From: Calothrix sp. C42_A2020_038
Lineage (GTDB): Bacteria > Cyanobacteriota > Cyanobacteriia > Cyanobacteriales > Nostocaceae
Assembly: GCA_015272395.1 (NCBI GenBank)
Contig: JACYLQ010000002.1
Span: 46,150-110,149 of the forward strand
Direction of reading: 5' to 3'
Length of the DNA: 64,000 bases
Within the stretch, counting starts at the first letter, position 1, and every line of letters begins with the position of its first letter. The notes below the pieces were generated by a model. The model had not been told where the DNA came from. It was given only the letters and a program-made list of their open reading frames with translations, and made no database searches. This document shows positions 50,950 to 60,078 of the stretch, one piece after another. Both the position numbers and the translations under genes were made by a program.

Positions 50950-51736
50950 AAACAGGACTGCACTATCGCGGTGCTACGCATTCATGAGCGAAAATGCGGT
51001 GTAGCTGTGCTTCCCGCATTATTCGCGTCCCCACCCCTGAAGGATGTAGCAAACTGAAAATTTTTTGGATTTTCAGTTTGTTACTGGTGGGCTTTCTGCT
51101 CTAATACTTGTAAGCTTGGCAGATTGAGTCTAACTTTACACCGTAGGTGATAAATCTTAAAACAACTGGTGCGTACATAGCATCGGCAATTGTAAATTTA
51201 CCAAATAACATATTGCCACCTGCACCGAATTGTTCGCGACATTGGCCCAAATATTGACAATACGCTCAATATCTTTTTGCACATCAGGTGTCATACCTCT
51301 GCCGGGAAGAACAGCACGGCAGTTCATTGGCATATTGTGGCGCAAGTTTTGGAACCCAGAATGCATTTCTGCGCTTATTGAACGTGCCACTACGCGCGCT
51401 ATTTTTTCTTCGGGATACAAATTGAGATTGGGAAATATTTCAGCAAGATATTCACAAATCGCTAAGGAATCCCATATTGGTTGTACATCGTCGATTAAAA
51501 CGGGAACTTTGCCAGAAGGAGAGTATTGCCTGAGTTGAGATGGCGTTTCTGGCTGATAAAGTAGTATGCGAATTTTTTGGAATTCTATGCCAAATTGTTT
51601 CATTAGTAACCACGGACGTAGTGACCATGAAGAATAGTTTTTGTTACCTTATTATTAATGTAAAGTGTGACATTATACTTTAGTTGCTCCTAAATCTTCC
51701 TTGTATATTAGAAGAAAAGACTCATTCTTAGAACAT

Positions 51737-52357
51737 ATGACTCAGAGCTTATCCGAACTAAAACTCTATACCTTCGATGAATTTATCGAATGGTATCCTT
51801 CGGACGGGAAACGATACGAATTATATGATGGAGTAATTGTTGAGATGCCCCCACCAACTGGCGACCATGAAGATGTTTTAGGATTTTTAATCGAACAAAT
51901 AGCAAGAGAATTTAAACTATCTAACCTACCCTACCGAATACCAAAAACAGGATTAGTTAAGCCACCATCAGCTAAATCAGCTTTTATACCTGATGTAATG
52001 GTAGTCAACCGCGATAACCTTAAAAATGAACCTTTATGGCAAAAACAATCCACTCTTATTTATCCTGAGTCAGTACCATTAGTTGTTGAGGTTGTTTCAA
52101 CGAATTGGCAAGATGATTATTATAAAAAATTTGCTGACTATGAAAACATGGGCATTTCTGAATACTGGATTACAGATTATAAAGCATTAGGTGGGCGTAA
52201 ATTTATCGGCAATCCTAAAATACCTACAATTTTTGTCTGTGAATTGATAGATGGAGAATACCAAATGACATCCTTTACGGGTAACAACCGCATTATATCT
52301 CCTACTTTGCCGCAATTGAATTTAACCGCTCAACAGGTTTTTGACTCGGTACTTTGA
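51737..52357 (+). CDS. Uma2 (DUF820) family putative restriction-endonuclease-fold protein
   Basis: TFDEFIEWYPSDGKRYELYDGVIVEMPPPTGDHEDV...IPDVMVVNRDNL...PLVVEVVSTNWQDDYYKKFADYENMGISEYWITDY. Confidence 0.88.
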   Translation: MTQSLSELKLYTFDEFIEWYPSDGKRYELYDGVIVEMPPPTGDHEDVLGFLIEQIAREFKLSNLPYRIPKTGLVKPPSAKSAFIPDVMVVNRDNLKNEPLWQKQSTLIYPESVPLVVEVVSTNWQDDYYKKFADYENMGISEYWITDYKALGGRKFIGNPKIPTIFVCELIDGEYQMTSFTGNNRIISPTLPQLNLTAQQVFDSVL

Positions 52358-52683
52358 AAAAAAGTATTTGTTCACTGCGCTGCAAATAAGAGAGTATCTG
52401 CTTTTATCTATCTTTACAGACGAATGTGTAATGGCGCCAGTCAAGAGGCTTCTCTTTCAGATTTAAATAAAGTTTGGCAACCAAATGAGATTTGGCAAAA
52501 GCTTATCAATCAGGTTTTGAGTACAAAATTAGACTCCTGACTCTTTTAATGTAAAGAAATATGTAATAAGTAAATTGCTCTGAATTGAGAGGCTAAGATT
52601 TTTTCCTGTTGCTTTTAATGTTAAAGATTAGAGTGTCGGCTCAAATCTCTACATAATTACTACATGAAACTATTTTATCAACT

Positions 52684-53601
52684 ATGGCTTCATTAACAAT
52701 TGAAAGTATATACACAGACGGCGCCTGTACAGGTAATCCTGGCCCAGGTGGTTGGGGTGTCGTGGTTTACTTTGATGATGGTTCGGTTCACGAAATGGGA
52801 GATGGTTGTCGTCAAACCACTAATAACAGGATGGAAATGCAAGCCGCCATCGCAGCACTTCAATATCTCGAAGCATCAGGACAAAGCTACCCCGTAACGC
52901 TCTACACCGATAGTGAATACTTAATCAACTGTGTTACCAAATGGGTAAAAAGTTGGAAAAACAAAGGTTGGAAAAAAGCTGACGGCAAACCAGTCCAAAA
53001 CCAAGACTTATTGGAGATTCTTGACGAACTTAACAGTCGTAAAGTTAGATGGGAGCATGTTCGGGGTCATGCTGGTAATATTGGTAACGAAAGGTGCGAC
53101 ACTATCGCGCGAGCTTTTGCGGCTGGGAAAACACCAGTCTTAAAGCATAGCCAAGACACCATAATTACTCCTTTTATGGTAAAAAATCAGTTAAGTGTAG
53201 CAAATGTATCTGAAATAGAGGCAAACTCAACCATAATTAACGAGAAGGCTAATGTCATCGAAATTGTCCCCAATAACACTCCTGAAAACTTTATGGTAGA
53301 AGCTTCTATCGCTGCAAATAACCATAGTAACGAAGATATACCTCGTGAAATGCGAGTTACTCAACTCCGTAACCTTGTTGATACCCTTCGTATTGCTGAT
53401 GAAATTGCTGAGAAAGGTTATTTAATAACCAGTTCTGAACTCGCTGATTTAATGGATGTCCATGCTAGCGCTGTTACAAGTCGTGGAGATCAATGGCGTT
53501 GGCGAAATTGGATTGTCTCGCGCGTTCGCAGAGAAGGTAATCAAATTCTCTGGGAACTCGAACGTGGAGACAAAGTTGAAGAAGAAAGCGTTGACAGTTA
53601 A
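52684..53601 (+). CDS. rnhA: Ribonuclease HI with ~150-aa C-terminal extension
   Basis: SIYTDGACTGNPGPGGWGVVVYF...NNRMEMQAAIAAL...LYTDSEYLINCVTKWVKSWKNKGWKKADGKPVQNQDL...WEHVRGHAGNIGNERCDTIA. Confidence 0.93.
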   Translation: MASLTIESIYTDGACTGNPGPGGWGVVVYFDDGSVHEMGDGCRQTTNNRMEMQAAIAALQYLEASGQSYPVTLYTDSEYLINCVTKWVKSWKNKGWKKADGKPVQNQDLLEILDELNSRKVRWEHVRGHAGNIGNERCDTIARAFAAGKTPVLKHSQDTIITPFMVKNQLSVANVSEIEANSTIINEKANVIEIVPNNTPENFMVEASIAANNHSNEDIPREMRVTQLRNLVDTLRIADEIAEKGYLITSSELADLMDVHASAVTSRGDQWRWRNWIVSRVRREGNQILWELERGDKVEEESVDS

Positions 53602-53626
53602 GAGTTGGAAGGTGAGGAGTTACTCC

Positions 53627-54871
53627 TTATCCCCCATACTTTCTCCCTCGCCATTGTTTAGGCTTTTGCAATGCTGATAAAATTATTCGCAGTACTGCCA
53701 ACGGGTCAGCAAAAGGTGATATCCAAAATAACCAACTTCCTTTAGCTTGACTAAGGTCGTAATTCGGTCTAATCGCAAATAGCATTCCAAATCTAACTAC
53801 GAGTAGGAATAAGTTCAGCCCTAACAGCAAGCTTATAGGAAAACTTATAGAAGGAATATAAGCATAAGTATTTGTTTGGGCGCCTACTTCATTAAGTAAA
53901 TTGGTTTGAAGTAAAAGCACTAACAAAAATAAACAAATTACTATTAGGGGTAAACCTTGAACCGAAGTCAGTAACCAAATATCACCCCAAGTTTGACCAT
54001 TTGATGAAGCGTCTTTAAGGTCGAGACTACGACCCCATTCGTTCCATGTCTCAATGGCACCTTCGTACATCCGCACTTTTAAAACTTTGGCGCCGTCTAA
54101 AAAACCAACTTTAAAACCGGAAGCGGCAATGTGACGTGCTAAAGTTACATCGTCACAAAAAGAACTACTTGCTACAGTATAACCATTAATTGCTTCCAAC
54201 ACCGTGCGACGACATAAAAAACACTGACCGTTGGCCATGACACGCTCTGGCTGGTCTGTGTTAATTCCCGCTGGGTCAAAGCGATAAAGCAATGTCATTA
54301 ATAATGCTGGTTGTAACCAACACTCACCCGGATACTTGAGAATAAATTGTGGCGACAATGATATCAAATCATACCCTTGAGTCGTAGCTGTTTTAACTAA
54401 ACTTGCAACTAAACCAGGATGCGGTTGCGTATCAGCATCCATACCCAAAAACCATTTGCTGGCTGTCGATGTTTGCAAAAAGCCACTATGCAATGCCCAA
54501 GGACGACCAACCCAACCCAGAGGCAAAGGGTCATCAGTCATAACACGAAACCGAGGGTCTCGCTTTTGTATTGCTTTGACTAATTCCGGCGTACCATCTT
54601 GAGACTTACTATCAACAACAATAACTTCTCTTAATTCATAACTTTGTTGACTCAAACCAGTAAGAAGTGGGGTAATACGTTTAGCTTCATTCAGTGTAGG
54701 AACGACTACACTAACACTACCCAAAATATCAAGGGTAGGTTTTTGTGGTTGAATTGGAGGAGTGCGACGAGGACCCTTAATTAGACGCGACAGCAAAATT
54801 GCAGTTGCTGGTAATTGAATTAAAAGCAATAGAAGTGCAACAGCACTTGCTATTGGTAAAAAATTATACAT
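53627..54871 (-). CDS. cruG: GT2 glycosyltransferase, probable carotenoid 2'-O-glycosyltransferase
   Basis: VSVVVPTLNEAKRITPLLTGLSQQSYELREVIVVDSKSQDGT...FLGMDADTQPHPGLV; adjacent to the cruF-like gene as in known cruF/cruG pairs. Confidence 0.75.
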   Translation of the reverse strand: MYNFLPIASAVALLLLLIQLPATAILLSRLIKGPRRTPPIQPQKPTLDILGSVSVVVPTLNEAKRITPLLTGLSQQSYELREVIVVDSKSQDGTPELVKAIQKRDPRFRVMTDDPLPLGWVGRPWALHSGFLQTSTASKWFLGMDADTQPHPGLVASLVKTATTQGYDLISLSPQFILKYPGECWLQPALLMTLLYRFDPAGINTDQPERVMANGQCFLCRRTVLEAINGYTVASSSFCDDVTLARHIAASGFKVGFLDGAKVLKVRMYEGAIETWNEWGRSLDLKDASSNGQTWGDIWLLTSVQGLPLIVICLFLLVLLLQTNLLNEVGAQTNTYAYIPSISFPISLLLGLNLFLLVVRFGMLFAIRPNYDLSQAKGSWLFWISPFADPLAVLRIILSALQKPKQWRGRKYGG

Positions 54872-54898
54872 TTGAATAAAAATGGCGAATGTATTCTA

Positions 54899-54926
54899 AC
54901 CCCTCGCTAATGACGGTGAGGGGTTG
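54899..54926. terminator. Hairpin aacccctc...gaggggtt between cruF-like and cruG-like genes
   Basis: 8-bp perfect stem. Confidence 0.4.
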
Positions 54927-54952
54927 TGAGAAGGTATAGGGCAACGTTATTT

Positions 54953-55879
54953 TTACTTAGCACCAGCTTCAACTGGAACGACTTTTGTGACTTCGTTTGT
55001 GGTTTGAATTGTATCTTGTGCAACAGCTTTCCACCATAGCAGTACTGCCGGTATAACTCCTGTAATCAAGCCTAATGATACAGGAACTACAAAACCAGCA
55101 CCTAAGCTAAGTCCAGAAGCAAATGCAAAGTTGCTCAAATATACTATCATCGGTACGTTGAGTTGTTTGGGTTCCAATTTTACGGGATTATTTCGCCATA
55201 GTAGTGCCGCTACTGTCATAAACAACGCGCTGGTACCAAACCAACCTGCATAGTTTTGGTAAGGAGTTCCAAAAAATGCTCCTGCTTTATCCCAAAACCA
55301 AAAAGGTAGCGATGTTTGACTCATAGCTGGTTCAAGTGCAAAGTCCCAACTTGTGAATAGCACCGCACCCACTGCTACGGCGCCGACTTGACGAAGTATA
55401 CTTGGGTTCTTCGCAACCCCCAGTCCAGTGCGGGTAATTAGGTAAGCTGATAATCCGACATAAAACCAAGATAAGGGAATAGTGAAGGGCACAAGTCCTG
55501 CAATTTTGTATCCCAAACCGTTCAAGTAATGATAGTCCCCAAAAGGAAACCCAGTTCCTGTTCCCAATAATTCACTACTCACCGATATCAATACCGCTGG
55601 CAGCATAAATGAAAGCCAGGTTTGCCATCCCAAAGTCCTAAATGCGTAAATTGAGACAGCAATCGTACCAAGAACAATATCGACCACACCACCATTTGCC
55701 ATGCTTACTTGCATAGCAGTTTGCCCAACTTCTCCAAGATTCAATATTTTCTCGGCATGTGGTATGACTAGTAGAATTCCTGCCAAACCAAAAGCCTTAG
55801 CCAGTATATGACCCGTTAAACATACGCGCTCGGCGATAACAAACTGTTTCATCATATTCCTTAACAAGATATAAATCAC
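54953..55879 (-). CDS. cruF: Carotenoid biosynthesis protein, CruF-like (gamma-carotene 1'-hydroxylase family)
   Basis: Polytopic; SSELLGTGTGFPFGDYHYLNGLGYKIAGLVPFTIPLSWFYVG...FTSWDFALEPAMSQTSLPFWFWDKAGAFFGTPYQNYAGWF. Confidence 0.85.
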   Translation of the reverse strand: MIYILLRNMMKQFVIAERVCLTGHILAKAFGLAGILLVIPHAEKILNLGEVGQTAMQVSMANGGVVDIVLGTIAVSIYAFRTLGWQTWLSFMLPAVLISVSSELLGTGTGFPFGDYHYLNGLGYKIAGLVPFTIPLSWFYVGLSAYLITRTGLGVAKNPSILRQVGAVAVGAVLFTSWDFALEPAMSQTSLPFWFWDKAGAFFGTPYQNYAGWFGTSALFMTVAALLWRNNPVKLEPKQLNVPMIVYLSNFAFASGLSLGAGFVVPVSLGLITGVIPAVLLWWKAVAQDTIQTTNEVTKVVPVEAGAK

Positions 55880-56031
55880 GATTACTTAGCTGCTAACAGT
55901 TTACAAATGTTTAAGAAATTATTTAACTGTTTTTTCAGAAAATTCTCGATGTTCTTCGCTAATCATGTTTTTGTGTATGATTTTACACTGCTCAATGCTT
56001 TCAAGAAACAGTGATATTAATACTGTGTAGG

Positions 56032-56161
56032 TTAAGGGACTTCCAGAAAATAAAATATCCTGTAAAATATTCTGTGGTTTGGGCATCTTGCTCGAAAAAA
56101 CAGGTATCCCTGCCTGTTCCAAAATAAAAAATTGGATAATTATTAAATTGGAAGTCCCTAA
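56032..56161. mobile_element. MITE-like element with TIR TTAAGGGACTTCCA.../...TGGAAGTCCCTAA
   Basis: Imperfect ~28-bp terminal inverted repeats enclosing ~130 bp with no convincing CDS. Confidence 0.6.
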
Positions 56162-56553
56162 GAATCATTCGTAAGTTGGGTATAGCAGCGTAACCCAAAA
56201 AAGCTTGAATCAAAATCTTGAGTTCCACTTTGTTCCACCCAAACTACAAAATTTTATTTTTTCGCGCTCCCTTGCAATCTTGACAGTGATAGTAGTATCT
56301 GTACTTACACATTTAAGCATCTATAGCTAAACCTAATTCATAGTCAAATAGTTGAGTAACAGTATACATCTAAAAGCTTGGTATGGTTCTAGAATAACTT
56401 TATGATTCAAATTCCCTGGAAGCCTCTGTCTTTGGGCTACTAGCTTAAAAATAATTTCCATCAAAATTCAGGGTTAGGGTACGGCTAGTTGTTGCAGTTA
56501 TACAACTTGGCTCAATAATTAAAGAGTAATAGCCCAGATAGGTTAAGAAGGAT

Positions 56554-56982
56554 ATGATGTCAATCATCAAGAGAATGCCGTGGGTTTCCCTCTCGTTAGC
56601 GTTACTTACCTACTGTTGTTTAGGTTGGGTAGTCTCAAAATCAAGTGTATCCCCTAGTACATGGTTAGCGATTGTAGCTATAGTGGTTTTAATGATTGGA
56701 GCTTTGCTAACTCCTTGGTTATGGTTTAACCGTTATTCAAATTCATTATTACAATCTAGTACACGTAACTTTTGTGTTTCTATCTTAGCGGCGTTTTCGC
56801 TATTTTTAATGATTACTTGGTTTCGGCTATTTCTTGATATCTTATTAATTGTATCTGCTACGATTTTAGTGCGAATAGACCTTCAGACTCTTGGATTTCG
56901 CAGTTTAGATATATTTGGAGTTCTATGTTTTACAGCTATGAGCGGTTTAGCTATGGGTATAGTAGTTAGTCAGTTTATTTGA
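56554..56982 (+). CDS. Hypothetical membrane protein (about 4 TM)
   Basis: LSLALLTYCCLGWVVSK...IVAIVVLMIGALLTPWLWFNRY...SILAAFSLFLMITWFRLFL; hydrophobic ORF with good start context. Confidence 0.6.
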   Translation: MMSIIKRMPWVSLSLALLTYCCLGWVVSKSSVSPSTWLAIVAIVVLMIGALLTPWLWFNRYSNSLLQSSTRNFCVSILAAFSLFLMITWFRLFLDILLIVSATILVRIDLQTLGFRSLDIFGVLCFTAMSGLAMGIVVSQFI

Positions 56983-57130
56983 CATCTCCCACGGTTGTAA
57001 ACACGCGCGCCCGTCGCTTTTCATACCCTCGATGAACGCAGGGGTTATCACGCTCCCGTGTTTTTGATAGTTAGGAGTTGTACAAATGCCAGGAACCGAA
57101 GTGCCTGTACGAATTAGATAATCAAAAATC

Positions 57131-57160
57131 ACTCATAACTCCTAACTCATAACTCCTAAC
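57131..57160. repeat. Tandem 15-mer actcataactcctaa x2
   Basis: actcataactcctaactcataactcctaac. Confidence 0.8.
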
Positions 57161-57271
57161 TTACAGCAAATTTCAAGTTGGTTAAATACAGTAGAGCAGG
57201 CAAGGATGCCCACTCTACAACAGTTTGATTTTAATCTATGTACAAGAGCGTAACCTAAAAACTGCTGTAAA
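57161..57271. repeat. Inverted-repeat element (ttacagca.../...tgctgtaaat) with internal hairpin gtagagcaggc..gcccactctac
   Basis: Short imperfect terminal inverted repeats and internal stem at 57191-57218; abuts the rpmA stop codon. Confidence 0.45.
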
Positions 57272-57538
57272 TTAACATCCAGCAACAGCAGGGTAAATAC
57301 TGACCTTTTGACGGGTTTTACCCTTTCTTTCAAACGCGACAACACCGTCAATGAGAGCAAACAAAGTATCGTCTTTACCAATACCTACGTTGTTACCTGG
57401 GTGAAATTTTGTACCACGTTGACGAACCAAAATATTACCCGCGCGCACAGTTTGACCACCATAGCGTTTTACACCAAGTCGCTGTGCATTTGAGTCGCGT
57501 CCGTTCCGTGTACTACCAGTACCTTTCTTACTAGCCAT
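57272..57538 (-). CDS. rpmA: 50S ribosomal protein L27
   Basis: [62 protein letters not shown]. Confidence 0.98.
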   Translation of the reverse strand: MASKKGTGSTRNGRDSNAQRLGVKRYGGQTVRAGNILVRQRGTKFHPGNNVGIGKDDTLFALIDGVVAFERKGKTRQKVSIYPAVAGC

Positions 57539-57591
57539 GATGTCCTCTTGTTAGTCTTCTCTATCTTGTCTTCTCTATTATCTCTGTTTAA

Positions 57592-58014
57592 TTACTCAGC
57601 AGCAGGCGCCTCAGTTTCTGTTGCAACTTCAGTTTGAGTTGAATTTTCCGCTTCTGCTTCAGTTTGAGTTGGAGCTTGTGCTGCTGTTAATACCGACCCG
57701 TTGATACTAATTGCATCAATCATCAAGCGCGTAACTTCCTGACGGTGACCACGTTTTTTACGAGTTTTCTTTTTGGGCTTCATTTTATAGACCAGGACTT
57801 TGCGGTCGCGAAAATGTCGCACTACAGTCCCCTCGACAACAGCACCTTCGACTATGGGTTGCCCTATGGTTACTTCACCGTTGTGCTGTACCAATAAAAC
57901 GGAGTTGATACTAACTTTTTCTTCCGGTTGAGCAGAAAGCAGTTCAATGTCGTAATAACGACCTGGCTCTACACGCACCTGCTTGCCGCCAGTTTCAATA
58001 ATTGCGTAAGTCAT
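57592..58014 (-). CDS. rplU: 50S ribosomal protein L21 with acidic C-terminal tail
   Basis: [26 protein letters not shown]...[30 protein letters not shown]. Confidence 0.97.
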   Translation of the reverse strand: MTYAIIETGGKQVRVEPGRYYDIELLSAQPEEKVSINSVLLVQHNGEVTIGQPIVEGAVVEGTVVRHFRDRKVLVYKMKPKKKTRKKRGHRQEVTRLMIDAISINGSVLTAAQAPTQTEAEAENSTQTEVATETEAPAAE

Positions 58015-58249
58015 GAAATTGTCCTAGATATGCCGTACAGGTAGCTGGATCAATTTTCGCTTTTGCCAGCCTTTGTTATATGTCTACCTGTTCCGAGCGG
58101 GAATTAGACAGACAATTTTCCATTTTATTTTGCTGATAAGGCAATGTCAATTAATATGTTTTCATGTTTTCAGATTATTTTTAAACAGTTGGCGTAATTG
58201 TTCTAATTATGGCTGTATTTATAAATGACACAGAACAGCACCAAACCGT

Positions 58250-58282
58250 CTGAGCAGCTTTTGCGCTTGCTCAGATTTTTTT
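58250..58282 (+). terminator. Terminator-like hairpin ctgagc...gctcag followed by T7
   Basis: Stem 58250-58274, T-tract 58276-58282, on the + strand ~40 bp before the ATG at 58322. Confidence 0.55.
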
Positions 58283-58321
58283 ACCTACAATTGATATGTG
58301 GTATTATGTAACTTATGTAAT

Positions 58322-59416
58322 ATGCAACGTCTCGAAGTTGAAAAACGTACTATATTTATTGGTTTAGCAGGAAGTCACGGTTACGGTTTAAACCGTCCTG
58401 ATTCTGATTATGATTATCGAGGTGTGTTTATTGCACCGAAAGAGTATTATTTGGGATTTAGCACTGTTGAGCAGAAAGAAAGTGGTTGGGACTCAGAACC
58501 AGGAATTTTTCCATTTTTAGATGGCAACAAAGATACGGTTATTTATGAATTGCGAAAGATAATCCAGTTATTATCAGGCGCCAATCCGAACGTGTTAGAG
58601 TTGCTGTGGATGAAGAACTACCCAGTTCTGACAGAAGTAGGGCAGCATTTAATAAATCATCGGCAGTTGTTTTTGAGCAAGAAAGTCAAGCATACTTACT
58701 CAGGGTATGCATTTGCTCAAATTAAAAAAATGGAAAGTCACCGTAAATGGTTATTAAACCCACCCAAAAGTAAACCATTGCCCAGTGAATTTAACATCGA
58801 AAGCGAAAAACCGCTATCAAAAGAAGAACTTAACGCTTTTTTAGAATATTTATATCTAATAATTCGCGGCAAGATTGAATTTTTAGAAGAAGCTGAACAA
58901 CTATATAAGCTTTTAACGGCTGATATAGACTTTAAAGGCGTTCTCAAGCAATATACTTTACCCGATGAGACATTAGATTACACTCAGAAATTAACTAATA
59001 GTCGCAAAGACTTTATACGACTATTGCAAAGAAGCCAAAGCTATCAAGTTGCCCTACGTGAATGGAAAGCTTATTTAGCTTGGCAAGAAAATCGTAACCC
59101 CGTGCGGGCGGAAATGGAGCGCAAATCTGGCTTTGACCTCAAACACGGAATGCATTGTATACGTTTACTACGTAGTGGTTTAGAAATTTTACGCACAGGA
59201 GAAATCATTGTAGACCGTCGAGAAGCAGGCGATGTTGAAGAATTAAAAGCAATATTGCAAGGTAAATACTCTTATGAAGAAGTAATGAAAATGGCAGAAG
59301 ATTTAGTAGCAGAAATGGACAAAGTGTATCAAGTATCCAGCTTGCCACACCGACCTGATTTAGAACAAATTAATCAGTTGTGTATTCAATTAGTGGAAAT
59401 GCAAGGGTGGAATTAA
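58322..59416 (+). CDS. Nucleotidyltransferase, RlaP-like (DNA pol beta superfamily)
   Basis: GLAGSHGYGLNRPDSDYDYRGVFIAPKEYYLGF...LLSGANPNVLELLWM; ORF track start is 58298, ATG 58322 also possible. Confidence 0.85.
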   Translation: MQRLEVEKRTIFIGLAGSHGYGLNRPDSDYDYRGVFIAPKEYYLGFSTVEQKESGWDSEPGIFPFLDGNKDTVIYELRKIIQLLSGANPNVLELLWMKNYPVLTEVGQHLINHRQLFLSKKVKHTYSGYAFAQIKKMESHRKWLLNPPKSKPLPSEFNIESEKPLSKEELNAFLEYLYLIIRGKIEFLEEAEQLYKLLTADIDFKGVLKQYTLPDETLDYTQKLTNSRKDFIRLLQRSQSYQVALREWKAYLAWQENRNPVRAEMERKSGFDLKHGMHCIRLLRSGLEILRTGEIIVDRREAGDVEELKAILQGKYSYEEVMKMAEDLVAEMDKVYQVSSLPHRPDLEQINQLCIQLVEMQGWN

Positions 59417-59469
59417 AATCTTGCGGAAAGGGCATTTTTATCCTTTCCCAACATGTAAATATTTATTTT

Positions 59470-60078
59470 TTATTTGAGAATATGATACATTAAGCATTCA
59501 ACTAAACGCTCTGTTTCCATTGGAATAATTTCTTTACCGTGAAGTAATTCTTGAGTCATCATAAAATGTACCATAGACCCAATCATCATTCGCACGGTTG
59601 CTTCAGAATCCGGTATATTAAGTTCTGGGTGACTATCTAAATATTCACAAATTATTTTTAGCGGTGGTGTCATCATATCGTGAATCCAAGCTTTCGCTAA
59701 CTCTGGAAAACGCCCTGATTCTCCGATTAATATCCGCACAAATGCTTGATGTTCTTGATCACTGAGCATTCCATCTAACGCAGTGGTTATCAAATATCTT
59801 AGTACAACTTTCGGCTCTCCTTCAAGTAGACTTTTATCGAATAAATCCTCAAACTTTTTGTGTGCTGATTGCTCAATTAAAGCTCTAAATAAGCCCTCCT
59901 TATCGTGAAAATGGCTGTATACAGTTGCTTTTGAAACTCCTGCACGCGCTGCTACTCTGTCCATGCTAGTTCCTGCATAGCCATGTGCAAGAAACTCCTG
60001 CATTGCTCCTGTTAAAATTTTTTCAACCTTCTCTACAGTTGTTTCGCGCTCGATTTCTTTTGTTTTTATGCGTGCCAT
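59470..60078 (-). CDS. TetR/AcrR family transcriptional regulator
   Basis: ILTGAMQEFLAHGYAGTSMDRVAARAGVSKATVYSHFHDKEGLFRALIEQ. Confidence 0.95.
   Translation of the reverse strand: MARIKTKEIERETTVEKVEKILTGAMQEFLAHGYAGTSMDRVAARAGVSKATVYSHFHDKEGLFRALIEQSAHKKFEDLFDKSLLEGEPKVVLRYLITTALDGMLSDQEHQAFVRILIGESGRFPELAKAWIHDMMTPPLKIICEYLDSHPELNIPDSEATVRMMIGSMVHFMMTQELLHGKEIIPMETERLVECLMYHILK

Larger units (their letters stand above)
49248..51109 (-). mobile_element. IS200/IS605-family element (IS608-like ends), divergent tnpA/tnpB
   Basis: On the minus strand TTAC precedes the left end (51113-51110) and the right end finishes TCAA (49251-49248); removal restores the GST reading frame (caa gct tac|tca gat gcc). 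Subterminal hairpins at both ends. Confidence 0.85.
49182..51673 (-). pseudogene. Glutathione S-transferase pseudogene, interrupted by an IS200/IS605 element and carrying two apparent frameshifts
   Basis: 5' part YSSWSLRPWLLMKQFGIEF...; middle FGKFTIADAMYAPVVLRFITYGVKLDSICQAY reached only after a frameshift near 51240; 3' part SDAILQLPAMQEWLTAAYDKV* lies at 49182-49247 beyond the IS. Confidence 0.85.

Noticed and set aside
51737-52357. Uma2-family protein as a defence nuclease system
   Set aside because: Uma2/DUF820 genes are very common in cyanobacteria and no partner defence genes are adjacent.
55919-56228. 67- and 75-aa minus-strand ORFs
   Set aside because: Overlap the MITE-like inverted repeat and each other; no coding signature.
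57142-57381. 79-aa minus-strand ORF overlapping rpmA
   Set aside because: Runs out of frame through rpmA into repeat DNA.
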